Assembly (NCBI RefSeq): GCF_000002995.4
Contig: NW_025062476.1
Location: 7,562,501 to 7,626,500, forward strand
DNA from: Brugia malayi
Taxonomy: Eukaryota > Nematoda > Chromadorea > Rhabditida > Onchocercidae
Direction: 5' to 3'
DNA length: 64,000 bases
Position 1 is the first letter of the stretch. Each line of letters opens with the position of its first letter. The notes beneath the pieces are model-generated. The model searched no databases. It was not told the DNA's origin and saw nothing but the letters and a program-made list of their open reading frames with translations. Positions 1 to 13,025 of this stretch are shown piece by piece. Made by a program: the position numbers and the translations under genes.

Positions 1-78
1 ACCATCTTTCGGGTCCCAGCATATACGCTCTACCTCCGCCCTATTGCATGCAACATGAACGGGGTTATGTTACGCTAT

Positions 79-113
<35 letters not shown>

Positions 114-1126
114 GATCACATATCAATTATACCAAAGATAATCTTTACTTTCATTATGCTTTTTATCTTTTAAATTAGGTTTACTACCCAATAACTTGCG
201 TATATGCTAGACTCCTTGGTCCGTGTTTCAAGACGGGTCAGATAGGTGATTAACGTTCACATCGAGATGTAACTTTATTGCATACAATATTATAATATTA
301 CCAATTATTTTTACCGATAAAGTCGCATGCGACCACATGTAAAATAATAATAAGCAAAATTATAATCGATACATGTCACTATTATTTCAAGTGAAAGTTA
401 CATATATGGGAAAAAAAAAAAAAAACTTCATCTAAGACATATTTCAACATAATTTAGGATTCCAATTATCAATTGAAATAATTGGTCCACTAAATTAACT
501 TGTATTAATATGCTAAAATGAAGTTCTCGATGCATACCATCGGTAAATACACCAATCTATGCATATACTGCTAATTTAGCATTAATATCATTTTATTCAT
601 TAATAAAAAAAAAAAATTATTAATGAATAATGAAATGAATTATGATTGCTAAATTGATTGGTTGAATACCGATAAGTTTTGTTAACTCTATCCGTTTCCA
701 TCTCAGCGGTTTCACGCCCTCTTGAACTCTCTCTTCAAAGTTCTTTGCAACTTTCCCTCACGGTACTTGTTTGCTATCGGTCTCATGGTCGTATTTAGCC
801 TTAGATGAGGTTTACCACCCTCTTTGGGCTGCAATCTCAAACAACCCGACTCCAAGGAATAACCTACCGTAACTTTTTTCACCCGTACAGGTCTAGCACC
901 TTCTATGGACTGTAGCCCCGCTCAAGGGGACTTTGGGTGTAAAAATATGTTACGGATAGTTATACCTATACGCTACATTTCCATATAGCCATATAATGTC
1001 TATTGGATTCAGCGTTGGGCTTTTTCCTTTTCACTCGCCGTTACTAGGGAAATCCTCGTTAGTTTCTTTTCCTCCGCTTAGTTATATGCTTAAATTCAGC
1101 GGGTAATCACGACTGAGTTGAGGTCA
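1..1126 (-). rRNA. 28S (large subunit) rRNA, 5' part, runs off the window
   Basis: Read on the minus strand, the gene starts at about 1126 with the conserved 28S 5' end (complement of the segment ending in gactgagttgaggtc) and continues to the left edge, so only its first ~1.1 kb is present. The stretch near 700-1080 contains core sequence shared by eukaryotic 28S genes. It follows ITS2, so this is the promoter-distal gene of the leftmost rDNA unit. The product is the catalytic-subunit RNA of the cytoplasmic ribosome, made by RNA polymerase I. The exact 5' nucleotide is inferred from homology. Confidence 0.93.
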
Positions 1127-1347
1127 AAAAAAAAAAAAATGATATAAAACATATTGAAATTATCATTCATATATATATGCTAATTTTTTACCTTATTTAT
1201 TTGTTTATTTTAATGTTTCAAATAACTTGCATTTTAATTTGAAACATTTAACAACAAAACAAACAAACAATAAAGTAAATCAATGCATAATAAATAAATA
1301 ATTGTAATCTTTCTTTATTATTTATTCATGAAAGATTACTTTTTAAT

Positions 1348-1383
<36 letters not shown>

Positions 1384-1621
1384 AATATGTTAAATAAGGT
1401 AAAAATATTACTCATATCTATTATTACTTATCAGGGGATTTATTTTGAGATTTTTTCATTCTCACTCTCTCTGTTACTAAATCACCTGATGCATTTTGTA
1501 TCTAATCATTGATTCAATCATCTTTTTTCATTCATTATCATCAAATAATCTTTTTAACAAACAAACAAAAATTATTTGATAATAATAAATATAAATCAAT
1601 GCAAATACAATTATTACTTTT
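1127..1621 (-). other. ITS2 spacer, complete
   Basis: AT-rich spacer between the 5.8S and 28S genes on the minus strand. It contains an (AT)n run near 1350 and oligo-A/T tracts, and is removed from the rRNA precursor. It is the only full ITS2 in the window; the second copy at 8049-8480 lacks the part next to 28S. The two copies differ by small indels over the shared part. Confidence 0.85.
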
Positions 1622-1778
1622 AATTGACCCTCAACCAGACGTACCATCGGGAATCAACCCAATGGTGCAATGTGCATTCGAAATCTTTGTGCTCAATGCG
1701 TCTGCAATTCGCACTATTTATCGCAGCTAGCTGCGTTCTTCATCGATCCATGAGCCAAGTGATCCACCGCTAAGAGTT
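1622..1778 (-). rRNA. 5.8S rRNA
   Basis: About 157 nt on the minus strand. The conserved 5.8S core is plain: the complement of cagctagctgcgttcttcat, followed by gatccatgagccaagtgatc, marks the 5' half, and the gacgtaccatcgggaatc segment the 3' half. It lies between ITS1 and ITS2 in normal order and pairs with 28S in the large ribosomal subunit. It is apparently identical to the copy at 8481-8637. Ends are placed by homology, to within a few nucleotides. Confidence 0.95.
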
Positions 1779-2170
1779 AAAAAAAAATTTTTATTATTAT
1801 TACTATAATATATATATAATTTTTTTGTATGTCTTTTTTTTTTTTTTTTGTTGGTAGCATATCTAGCATAAATGCTTATTAAGTCTACTTAATTAAATGG
1901 TAAAATTAATTAAGCTATCGCTTTATCTTCATTGTTATCGACGGTTAGGCGATAACTTGGATAAAGTATAGACACCAACGAATATCACCGTTTATTCATA
2001 TTATTATTATTATTATTATTTATGCTACTACCATATTAAAATTATTAACATCAATCTATTAATAACACATACAACAATATGTTGTTAATATAGTATCATA
2101 ATATATATATATGGTAGCTATAATAATAATAAATTCAATCATTGTTGTGTTATTTTTTTTTGAAGCACGA
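1779..2170 (-). other. ITS1 spacer
   Basis: AT-rich transcribed spacer between 18S and 5.8S. It includes a (TAT)n run near 1995-2020, an AT run near 2100 and several short inverted repeats. It is nearly identical to 8638-9031, differing mainly in homopolymer length. Confidence 0.85.
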
Positions 2171-2218
<48 letters not shown>

Positions 2219-2327
2219 GCCCGGTTCAAGCCACTGCGATTAAAGCAGTTTCCACCAAAGAATCTCTACCCTTGAAAGGTATTGAAACAGCAGTCTCCGC
2301 TTTTCTCGAAACGGCTCAGTCCCGGGC

Positions 2328-2362
<35 letters not shown>

Positions 2363-2800
2363 ATCAACGTGAGCTGATGACTCACACTTACTAGGAATTC
2401 CTCGTTCAAGGGAAATAATTGCAATTCCCGATCCCGATCACGGAGGATTTTCAAGGGGTTACCAATATCTTTCGATAATGGTTACAGCACGCTGATTCCT
2501 CCAGTGTAGCGCGCGTGCAGCCCTGGACATCTAAGGGCATCACAGACCTGTTATTGCTCAACTTCATGCGGCTAAACACCGCTTGTCCCTCTAAGAAGTT
2601 GTCTGGACGATAAAATTATCCAGTAACTATTTAGTAGGCTAGAGTCTCGCTCGTTATCGGAATAAACCAGACAAATCACTCCACCAACTAAGAACGGCCA
2701 TGCACCACCAACCACCGAATCATGAAAGAGCTCTCAATCTGTCAATCCTCACGGTGTCCGGGCCAGGTGAGTTTTCCCGTGTTGAGTCAAATTAAGCCGC

Positions 2801-2834
<34 letters not shown>

Positions 2835-3983
2835 TCTTTAAGTTTCAGCTTTGCAACCATACTTCCCCCGGAACCGAAAAACTTTCGTTTCCGGGAAGCT
2901 GCCCGTCAAGGCGTATTTACCGCCGACGGAACGCTAGTTGGTATCGTTTACGGTCAGAACTAGGGCGGTATCTGATCGCCTTCGAACCTCTGACTTTCGT
3001 TCTTGATTAATGAAGACATTCTTGGCAAATGCTTTCGCAGTCGTACGTCTCGCTACGGTCCAAGAATTTCACCTCTCACGCAGCGATACGAATGCCCCCG
3101 TCCGTCCCTCTTAACCATTATCTCAGATCAGAAAACCAACAAAATAGAACCGAGATCCTATTTCATTATTCCATGCACGAGTATTCAGGCATTAGCCCGC
3201 ATTGAGCACTCTAATTTTTTCAAGGTAAACTTGCTAGCCACCATATGCAACCAATTAAGGTAACGTATGGGAAAACTGGCAATATTAGCCTAGGAGCCTA
3301 GTTCTCATCCAATGGATGGACCAGGTCCTGAGACGCAGATCCAACTACGAGCTTTTTAACCGCAGCAATGACGATATACACTTTGAGAGCTGGAATTACC
3401 GCGGCTGCTGGCACCAGACTTGCCCTCTCATAGATCCTCGTTAACAGGTTTAAATTGTACCCATTCCGATAACCGGCCTCAAAGAGAACGGTCTCGTTAT
3501 TTTTCGTCACTACCTCCTCATTCTGAGAGTGGGTAATTTGCGCGCCTGCTGCCTTCCTTGGATGTGGTAGCCGTTTCTCAGGCTCCCTCTCCGGAGTCGA
3601 ACCCTTATTCTCCGTTACCCGTTACAACCATGGTAGGCACATAAACTACCATCGAAAGTTGATAAGGCAGACACTTGATAGATACGTCGCCGGTACAAGA
3701 CCATGCGATCAGCCATAGCTATTCAGAGTCACCAATTAACGGATTAAAATTAATAATCCGATTGGTTTTAATCTAATAGATGCGCTCGTTTAAAATTCGG
3801 AGCTTTGGTGCATGTATTAGCTCTAGAATTGCCACAGTTATCCACGTTGGATAATCAACATCAAGTACATTATAGCTGTTATAATGAGCCGTTCGCGGTT
3901 TCACCATTATAGGTTTATTTGAACTTAGACATGCATGGCTTAGCCTTTGAGACAAGCATATAACCGCCGACAGAATCAATCGG
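2171..3983 (-). rRNA. 18S (small subunit) rRNA, complete
   Basis: Full-length 18S gene of about 1.81 kb on the minus strand. Its 3' end is the complement of taatgatccttccgcaggtt at 2171, and its 5' end is near 3983, where the nematode-like start (attgattctgtc in sense) is seen. Universal SSU segments, such as the complement of ccgcggctgctggcaccaga near 3400, are present. Compared with 9032-10843 it has one extra G in the ggcaggg stretch (around 2350); the longer form matches the eukaryotic consensus, so this copy is the intact one. Confidence 0.96.
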
Positions 3984-4476
3984 GGAGATGTATGAAAAGA
4001 ATAAGAAAACACATACAAACATTATGCATTATATCTTAAATATATCATGCATAAAAATTGTTGTACTATGTTTTCTTTCATTCATTCATCTATATTTCAA
4101 AATTTCATTCATACATGATTTTCTTCGCTTATTAGCAAAATTTAAATTTCCATTTTACAATACAATAAAATTCCAATAACATACTTCCAATAGTACAACG
4201 GAGCATTTCACATACATTATGATTGCACTATCATTATATACATATATATCCAAGGTATACATACAACAACAAATTCGTTGTTTTAAATGTAACCATGATT
4301 GATGTTACTATTTCATTGCTCGTCTGTTGAAACTTTTGTTTCACGAGACAATTCATTACTCAAGTTAGACGACCATTGTCATCTAACAATAATACCAAAT
4401 CTGCTCTCTATAAATATAACAGAAAAAAAAATTTTTTAAATTAATAATTTATAGTATATAAAAATAATCAAAAACA
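3984..4476 (-). other. External transcribed spacer / 3' end of intergenic spacer
   Basis: AT-rich sequence immediately upstream (minus sense) of 18S, probably containing the 5' external transcribed spacer and pre-rRNA start. It contains a conserved inverted repeat near 4320-4390 (gttgaaacttttgtttcacgag and neighbouring gacgaccattgtc elements). The same sequence recurs at 10844-11336 and, in degraded form, at 7567-8048. The transcription start cannot be placed by eye. Confidence 0.6.
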
Positions 4477-6105
4477 TTACAAAAATACTTTTAGAATATA
4501 TTTCTTTGTTCTACTACTACTAATTGTTTGGATATATATATATATATATAGATAGATAATATACAAAAATACTTTTAGAATATATTTCTTTGTTCTACTA
4601 CTACTAATTGTTTGGATATATATATATATATATATATAGATAGATAATATACAAAAATACTTTTAGAATATATTTCTTTGTTCTACTACTACTAATTGTT
4701 TGGATATATATATATATATATAGATAGATAATATACAAAAATACTTTTAGAATATATTTCTTTGTTCTACTACTACTAATTGTTTGGATATATATATATA
4801 TATATAGATAGATAATATACAAAAATACTTTTAGAATATATTTCTTTGTTCTACTACTACTAATTGTTTGGATATATATATATATATATAGATAGATAAT
4901 ATACAAAAATACTTTTAGAATATATTTCTTTGTTCTACTACTACTAATTGTTTGGATATATATATATATATATAGATAGATAATATACAAAAATACTTTT
5001 AGAATATATTTCTTTGTTCTACTACTACTAATTGTTTGGATATATATATATATATATATAGATAGATAATATACAAAAATACTTTTAGAATATATTTCTT
5101 TGTTCTACTACTACTAATTGTTTGGATATATATATATATATATATAGATAGATAATATACAAAAATACTTTTAGAATATATTTCTTTGTTCTACTACTAC
5201 TAATTGTTTGGATATATATATATATATATATATAGATAGATAATATACAAAAATACTTTTAGAATATATTTCTTTGTTCTACTACTACTAATTGTTTGGA
5301 TATATATATATATATATATAGATAGATAATATACAAAAATACTTTTAGAATATATTTCTTTGTTCTACTACTACTAATTGTTTGGATATATATATATATA
5401 TATATAGATAGATAATATACAAAAATACTTTTAGAATATATTTCTTTGTTCTACTACTACTAATTGTTTGGATATATATATATATATATATAGATAGATA
5501 ATATACAAAAATACTTTTAGAATATATTTCTTTGTTCTACTACTACTAATTGTTTGGATATATATATATATATATATAGATAGATAATATACAAAAATAC
5601 TTTTAGAATATATTTCTTTGTTCTACTACTACTAATTGTTTGGATATATATATATATATATAGATAGATAATATACAAAAATACTTTTAGAATATATTTC
5701 TTTGTTCTACTACTACTAATTGTTTGGATATATATATATATATATATAGATAGATAATATACAAAAATACTTTTAGAATATATTTCTTTGTTCTACTACT
5801 ACTAATTGTTTGGATATATATATATATATATAGATAGATAATATACAAAAATACTTTTAGAATATATTTCTTTGTTCTACTACTACTAATTGTTTGGATA
5901 TATATATATATATATATAGATAGATAATATACAAAAATACTTTTAGAATATATTTCTTTGTTCTACTACTATAGAATATATTTCTTTGTTCTACTACTAC
6001 TAATTGTTTGGATATATATATATATATATATATATATAGATAATATACAAAAATACTTTTAGAATATATTTCTTTGTTCTACTACTAATTGTTTTTTTTT
6101 TTTTA
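4477..6105 (-). repeat. rDNA intergenic-spacer minisatellite, about 20 copies
   Basis: Head-to-tail array of an ~84-88 bp unit. Each unit contains the constant block acttttagaatatatttctt, then tgttctactactactaattg, ending in a variable (TA)n run and gatagataat. Units differ mainly in the length of the TA run. The next-to-last unit carries a distinctive internal 27-bp duplication (ctactactatagaatatatt) at about 5968-5995, and the same variant sits at the same end of the array at 11337-11853. Apparent open reading frames here come from the repeat and are not genes. Such IGS repeats often act as enhancers or fork barriers, but that role is not shown here. Confidence 0.95.
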
Positions 6106-6145
6106 AAAGATTAATTTATAGTATATATAAATAAAAAAAAAAAAA

Positions 6146-6563
6146 CAAATCGTCCAATCAAAGGATAAGTCTCAACAGATCGCAGTATGGAGGCTGCTCT
6201 ACTGCTTACAACACCTTGACCAGTAATCAAGTCGTCTGCAAGTGATCTTGCGCCCCGACATTGTACCAGAGTAATCCGGTTTTGGCAACCATTTAACCAT
6301 TCGATTAAATAGCAAGGCCATATAATGGGGCATTAGCTGTAATAGTATGAATATGTTCATAATTACATAATAGTGCCTCCCGACATCAGGGAGCAAATTT
6401 ATCGTTGCCTTGTCTAGGTGGGATTCTGACTTAGAGGCGTTCAGTCATAATCCCTCAGATGGTAGCTTCGCACCATTGGCCGATCGGCCAAGCACATGAA
6501 CCAAATGTCTGAACCTGCGGTTCCTCTCGTACTGAGCAGGATTACTATCGCAACAACATATCA

Positions 6564-6618
<55 letters not shown>

Positions 6619-6660
6619 ATTGGTGGGTGAACAATCCAACGCTTGGCGAATTCTGCTTCG

Positions 6661-6698
<38 letters not shown>

Positions 6699-6720
6699 AA
6701 CGTCGCTATGAACGCTTGCT

Positions 6721-6768
<48 letters not shown>

Positions 6769-7162
6769 GAAACCTTCTAAAAAATTCAAAAGGATCGATA
6801 GGCCACGCTTTCGCGGTCTGTATTCGTACTGGAAATCAAGATCAAGCGAGCTTTTGCCCTTTTACTCTACGAGAGGTTTCCGTCCTCTCTGAGCTAGCCT
6901 TAGGACACCTGCGTTACGTTTTGACAGATGTACCGCCCCAGTCAAACTCCCCGCCTGACACTGTCTTCGGTGCGAGTCGTTAAATCACCGAGTGATTTAA
7001 CTTAAATCAAAAATTTCGAAATACATATAATATTTCAATTCTCGTTTTACCGAATAAGTAAAGAATCGATGAAAGTAGTGGTATTTCACTGTTGGTATTT
7101 GTATAATAAATACAAAAAAAACCTCCCACTTATGCTACACCTCTCATGACTCTTCACAGAGT

Positions 7163-7202
<40 letters not shown>

Positions 7203-7209
7203 GTGTTTG

Positions 7210-7259
<50 letters not shown>

Positions 7260-7279
7260 TGGGAATCTCGTTAATCCAT
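6146..7279 (-). rRNA. 28S rRNA, 3' part of an interrupted copy
   Basis: Minus-strand 28S sequence whose 3' end is at about 6146 (caaatcgtccaatcaaagga in plus orientation) and which extends about 1.13 kb into the gene. It includes the conserved peptidyl-transferase region and an AT-rich expansion segment near 6985-7115. At 7279, after ctcgttaatccat, 28S identity stops and 18S sequence begins. Relative to the other copy it lacks one G in cgcttggctgcc (around 6717). The missing 5' portion is not directly upstream, so this is either a truncated gene or an assembly join. Confidence 0.9.
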
Positions 7280-7566
7280 CCGGTACAAGACCATGCGATC
7301 AGCATAGCTATTCAGAGTCACCAATTAACGGATTAAAATTAATAATCCGATTGGTTTTAATCTAATAGATGCGCTCGTTAAAATTCGGAGCTTTGTGCAT
7401 GTATATAGCTCTAGAATTGCCACAGTTATCCACGTTGGATAATCAACATCAAGTACATTATAGCTGTTATAATGAGCCTTCGCGGTTTCACCATTATAGG
7501 TTTATTTGAACTTAGACATGCATGGCTTAGCCTTTGAACGCATATAACCGCGACAGAATCAATCGG
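7280..7566 (-). pseudogene. 18S rRNA 5' fragment fused to 28S
   Basis: About 287 nt matching the first ~293 nt of 18S (reference 3691-3983) on the minus strand, joined directly to a 28S 3' piece. It differs from the two full 18S copies by many single-base deletions and small changes in invariant positions, for example agcatagct for agccatagct and tgaacgcatat for tgagacaagcatat. Errors of this kind suit an unpolished single-read assembly bridge better than selection-free decay, but a decayed rDNA unit is possible. It cannot encode a functional 18S. Confidence 0.85.
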
Positions 7567-8048
7567 GGAGATGTATGAAAAGAATAAGAAAACACACATA
7601 CAAAATTATGCATTATATCTAAATATATCATGCATAAAATTTGTACTATGTTTCTTTCATTCATTCATCTATATTTCAAAATTTCATTCATACATGATTC
7701 TTCGCTTATTAGCAAATTTAAATTTCCATTTTACAAACATACAATAAAATTCCAATAACATACTTCCAATGTACAGGAGCATTCACATACATTATTATTG
7801 CACTATCATTATATACATATATATACAAATACATACAACAACAAATTCGTTGTTTAAATGTAACCATGATTGATGTTACTATTTCATTGCTCGTCTGTTG
7901 AAACTTTGTTTCACGAGACAATTCATTACTCAAGTTAGACGACCATTGTCATCTAACAATAATACCAAATCTGCTCTCTATAAATATAACAGAAAAAAAT
8001 TTTTTAAATTAATTTTATAGTATATAAAAATAATCAAAACATTACAAA
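7567..8048 (-). other. Degraded external-spacer copy
   Basis: Corresponds to 3984-4480 but with scattered short indels like those of the adjacent 18S fragment. At 8048/8049 it changes abruptly to ITS2 sequence, with no minisatellite and no 28S between. Together with 7280-7566 it forms one low-quality block bounded by two non-homologous joins. Confidence 0.75.
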
Positions 8049-8204
8049 AACTTATTTATTTGTTTATTTTAATGTTTCAAATAACTTGCATTTTAATTTG
8101 AAACATTTAACAACAAAACAAACAAACAATAAAGTAAATCAATGCATAATAAATAAATAATGTAATCTTTCTTATTATTTATTCATGAAAGATTACTTTT
8201 TAAT

Positions 8205-8240
<36 letters not shown>

Positions 8241-8480
8241 AATATGTTAAATAAGGTAAAAATATTACTCATATCTATTATTACTTATCAGGGATTTATT
8301 TTGAGATTTTTTCATTCTCACTCTCTCTGTTACTAAATCACCTGATGCATTTTGTATCTAATCATTGATTCAATCATCTTTTTTCCATTCATTATCATCA
8401 AATAATCTTTTTAACAAACAAACAAAAATTATTTGATAATAATAAATATAAATCAATGCACAAATACAATTATTACTTTT
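8049..8480 (-). other. ITS2 spacer, truncated at the 28S side
   Basis: Matches 1194-1621 but lacks the ~67 nt adjacent to 28S; beyond 8049 the sequence is external spacer instead. The 5.8S-proximal part is nearly identical to the first copy. Confidence 0.8.
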
Positions 8481-8637
8481 AATTGACCCTCAACCAGACG
8501 TACCATCGGGAATCAACCCAATGGTGCAATGTGCATTCGAAATCTTTGTGCTCAATGCGTCTGCAATTCGCACTATTTATCGCAGCTAGCTGCGTTCTTC
8601 ATCGATCCATGAGCCAAGTGATCCACCGCTAAGAGTT
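8481..8637 (-). rRNA. 5.8S rRNA, second copy
   Basis: Same ~157-nt sequence as 1622-1778, in normal order between ITS1 and the truncated ITS2 on the minus strand. No difference from the first copy was seen in the conserved blocks. Confidence 0.95.
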
Positions 8638-9031
8638 AAAAAAAAATTTTTATTATTATTACTATAATATATATATATATTTTTTGTATGTCTTTTTTTT
8701 TTTTTTTTTTGTTGGTAGCATATCTAGCATAAATGCTTATTAAGTCTACTTAATTAAATGGTAAAATTAATTAAGCTATCGCTTTATCTTCATTGTTATC
8801 GACGGTTAGGCGATAACTTGGATAAAGTATAGACACCAACGAATATCACCGTTTATTCATATTATTATTATTATTATTATTTATGCTACTACCATATTAA
8901 AATTATTAACATCAATCTATTAATAACACATACAACAATATGTTGTTAATATAGTATCATAATATATATATATGGTAGCTATAATAATAATAAATTCAAT
9001 CATTGTTGTGTTATTTTTTTTTGAAGCACGA
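8638..9031 (-). other. ITS1 spacer, second copy
   Basis: Nearly identical to 1779-2170; differences are in the lengths of the AT run near 8670 and of the T tract near 8700. Confidence 0.85.
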
Positions 9032-9079
<48 letters not shown>

Positions 9080-9660
9080 GCCCGGTTCAAGCCACTGCGA
9101 TTAAAGCAGTTTCCACCAAAGAATCTCTACCCTTGAAAGGTATTGAAACAGCAGTCTCCGCTTTTCTCGAAACGGCTCAGTCCCGGGCAGCGACGGGCGG
9201 TGTGTACAAAGGCAGGGACGTAATCAACGTGAGCTGATGACTCACACTTACTAGGAATTCCTCGTTCAAGGGAAATAATTGCAATTCCCGATCCCGATCA
9301 CGGAGGATTTTCAAGGGGTTACCAATATCTTTCGATAATGGTTACAGCACGCTGATTCCTCCAGTGTAGCGCGCGTGCAGCCCTGGACATCTAAGGGCAT
9401 CACAGACCTGTTATTGCTCAACTTCATGCGGCTAAACACCGCTTGTCCCTCTAAGAAGTTGTCTGGACGATAAAATTATCCAGTAACTATTTAGTAGGCT
9501 AGAGTCTCGCTCGTTATCGGAATAAACCAGACAAATCACTCCACCAACTAAGAACGGCCATGCACCACCAACCACCGAATCATGAAAGAGCTCTCAATCT
9601 GTCAATCCTCACGGTGTCCGGGCCAGGTGAGTTTTCCCGTGTTGAGTCAAATTAAGCCGC

Positions 9661-9694
<34 letters not shown>

Positions 9695-10843
9695 TCTTTA
9701 AGTTTCAGCTTTGCAACCATACTTCCCCCGGAACCGAAAAACTTTCGTTTCCGGGAAGCTGCCCGTCAAGGCGTATTTACCGCCGACGGAACGCTAGTTG
9801 GTATCGTTTACGGTCAGAACTAGGGCGGTATCTGATCGCCTTCGAACCTCTGACTTTCGTTCTTGATTAATGAAGACATTCTTGGCAAATGCTTTCGCAG
9901 TCGTACGTCTCGCTACGGTCCAAGAATTTCACCTCTCACGCAGCGATACGAATGCCCCCGTCCGTCCCTCTTAACCATTATCTCAGATCAGAAAACCAAC
10001 AAAATAGAACCGAGATCCTATTTCATTATTCCATGCACGAGTATTCAGGCATTAGCCCGCATTGAGCACTCTAATTTTTTCAAGGTAAACTTGCTAGCCA
10101 CCATATGCAACCAATTAAGGTAACGTATGGGAAAACTGGCAATATTAGCCTAGGAGCCTAGTTCTCATCCAATGGATGGACCAGGTCCTGAGACGCAGAT
10201 CCAACTACGAGCTTTTTAACCGCAGCAATGACGATATACACTTTGAGAGCTGGAATTACCGCGGCTGCTGGCACCAGACTTGCCCTCTCATAGATCCTCG
10301 TTAACAGGTTTAAATTGTACCCATTCCGATAACCGGCCTCAAAGAGAACGGTCTCGTTATTTTTCGTCACTACCTCCTCATTCTGAGAGTGGGTAATTTG
10401 CGCGCCTGCTGCCTTCCTTGGATGTGGTAGCCGTTTCTCAGGCTCCCTCTCCGGAGTCGAACCCTTATTCTCCGTTACCCGTTACAACCATGGTAGGCAC
10501 ATAAACTACCATCGAAAGTTGATAAGGCAGACACTTGATAGATACGTCGCCGGTACAAGACCATGCGATCAGCCATAGCTATTCAGAGTCACCAATTAAC
10601 GGATTAAAATTAATAATCCGATTGGTTTTAATCTAATAGATGCGCTCGTTTAAAATTCGGAGCTTTGGTGCATGTATTAGCTCTAGAATTGCCACAGTTA
10701 TCCACGTTGGATAATCAACATCAAGTACATTATAGCTGTTATAATGAGCCGTTCGCGGTTTCACCATTATAGGTTTATTTGAACTTAGACATGCATGGCT
10801 TAGCCTTTGAGACAAGCATATAACCGCCGACAGAATCAATCGG
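9032..10843 (-). rRNA. 18S rRNA, second complete copy
   Basis: Full-length 18S on the minus strand, about 1812 nt. It appears to match 2171-3983 throughout except for a missing G in the universally conserved acaaagggcaggg segment (around 9210). A deletion there would affect the decoding-end region, so it is more likely a sequencing error than a natural variant. Confidence 0.96.
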
Positions 10844-11336
10844 GGAGATGTATGAAAAGAATAAGAAAACACATACAAACATTATGCATTATATCTTAAA
10901 TATATCATGCATAAAAATTGTTGTACTATGTTTTCTTTCATTCATTCATCTATATTTCAAAATTTCATTCATACATGATTTTCTTCGCTTATTAGCAAAA
11001 TTTAAATTTCCATTTTACAATACAATAAAATTCCAATAACATACTTCCAATAGTACAACGGAGCATTTCACATACATTATGATTGCACTATCATTATATA
11101 CATATATATCCAAGGTATACATACAACAACAAATTCGTTGTTTTAAATGTAACCATGATTGATGTTACTATTTCATTGCTCGTCTGTTGAAACTTTTGTT
11201 TCACGAGACAATTCATTACTCAAGTTAGACGACCATTGTCATCTAACAATAATACCAAATCTGCTCTCTATAAATATAACAGAAAAAAAAATTTTTTAAA
11301 TTAATAATTTATAGTATATAAAAATAATCAAAAACA
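10844..11336 (-). other. External spacer, second copy
   Basis: Repeat of 3984-4476, with no differences noticed over the stretches compared. It sits between 18S and the short minisatellite array, so it belongs to a normally organised unit. Confidence 0.6.
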
Positions 11337-11565
11337 TTACAAAAATACTTTTAGAATATATTTCTTTGTTCTACTACTACTAATTGTTTGGATATATATA
11401 TATATATATATATAGATAGATAATATACAAAAATACTTTTAGAATATATTTCTTTGTTCTACTACTACTAATTGTTTGGATATATATATATATATATATA
11501 TAGATAGATAATATACAAAAATACTTTTAGAATATATTTCTTTGTTCTACTACTACTAATTGTTT

Positions 11566-11600
<35 letters not shown>

Positions 11601-11767
11601 TAATATACAAAAATACTTTTAGAATATATTTCTTTGTTCTACTACTACTAATTGTTTGGATATATATATATATATAGATAGATAATATACAAAAATACTT
11701 TTAGAATATATTTCTTTGTTCTACTACTATAGAATATATTTCTTTGTTCTACTACTACTAATTGTTT

Positions 11768-11800
<33 letters not shown>

Positions 11801-11853
11801 TAATATACAAAAATACTTTTAGAATATATTTCTTTGTTCTACTACTAATTGTT
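11337..11853 (-). repeat. rDNA intergenic-spacer minisatellite, about 7 copies
   Basis: Same ~85-bp unit as the array at 4477-6105 but only about seven copies, including the variant unit with the 27-bp internal duplication at about 11730-11757. The array is bounded by the same flanks as the long one, so the two differ only in internal copy number. Confidence 0.95.
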
Positions 11854-11910
11854 TTTTTTTTTTTTTAAAAGATTAATTTATAGTATATATAAATAAAAAA
11901 AAAAAAAAAA

Positions 11911-12328
11911 CAAATCGTCCAATCAAAGGATAAGTCTCAACAGATCGCAGTATGGAGGCTGCTCTACTGCTTACAACACCTTGACCAGTAATCAAGTCGT
12001 CTGCAAGTGATCTTGCGCCCCGACATTGTACCAGAGTAATCCGGTTTTGGCAACCATTTAACCATTCGATTAAATAGCAAGGCCATATAATGGGGCATTA
12101 GCTGTAATAGTATGAATATGTTCATAATTACATAATAGTGCCTCCCGACATCAGGGAGCAAATTTATCGTTGCCTTGTCTAGGTGGGATTCTGACTTAGA
12201 GGCGTTCAGTCATAATCCCTCAGATGGTAGCTTCGCACCATTGGCCGATCGGCCAAGCACATGAACCAAATGTCTGAACCTGCGGTTCCTCTCGTACTGA
12301 GCAGGATTACTATCGCAACAACATATCA

Positions 12329-12383
<55 letters not shown>

Positions 12384-12425
12384 ATTGGTGGGTGAACAAT
12401 CCAACGCTTGGCGAATTCTGCTTCG

Positions 12426-12463
<38 letters not shown>

Positions 12464-12486
12464 AACGTCGCTATGAACGCTTGGCT

Positions 12487-12534
<48 letters not shown>

Positions 12535-12928
12535 GAAACCTTCTAAAAAATTCAAAAGGATCGATAGGCCACGCTTTCGCGGTCTGTATTCGTACTGGAA
12601 ATCAAGATCAAGCGAGCTTTTGCCCTTTTACTCTACGAGAGGTTTCCGTCCTCTCTGAGCTAGCCTTAGGACACCTGCGTTACGTTTTGACAGATGTACC
12701 GCCCCAGTCAAACTCCCCGCCTGACACTGTCTTCGGTGCGAGTCGTTAAATCACCGAGTGATTTAACTTAAATCAAAAATTTCGAAATACATATAATATT
12801 TCAATTCTCGTTTTACCGAATAAGTAAAGAATCGATGAAAGTAGTGGTATTTCACTGTTGGTATTTGTATAATAAATACAAAAAAAACCTCCCACTTATG
12901 CTACACCTCTCATGACTCTTCACAGAGT

Positions 12929-12968
<40 letters not shown>

Positions 12969-12975
12969 GTGTTTG

Positions 12976-13025
<50 letters not shown>

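Noticed and set aside
2173..4018. Several 60-86 codon frames on both strands within 18S and its duplicate
   Set aside because: They lie inside highly conserved rRNA and recur identically in the second rDNA copy; they are not protein genes.
4604..4990. 128-codon minus-strand frame rich in YIYIYI and SSRTKKYILKV
   Set aside because: It is the translation of the rDNA spacer minisatellite; the unit length happens to keep frame over a few copies.
6627..6983. 118-codon plus-strand frame
   Set aside because: Antisense to 28S rRNA; the homologous frame is broken in the second 28S copy by a one-base difference.
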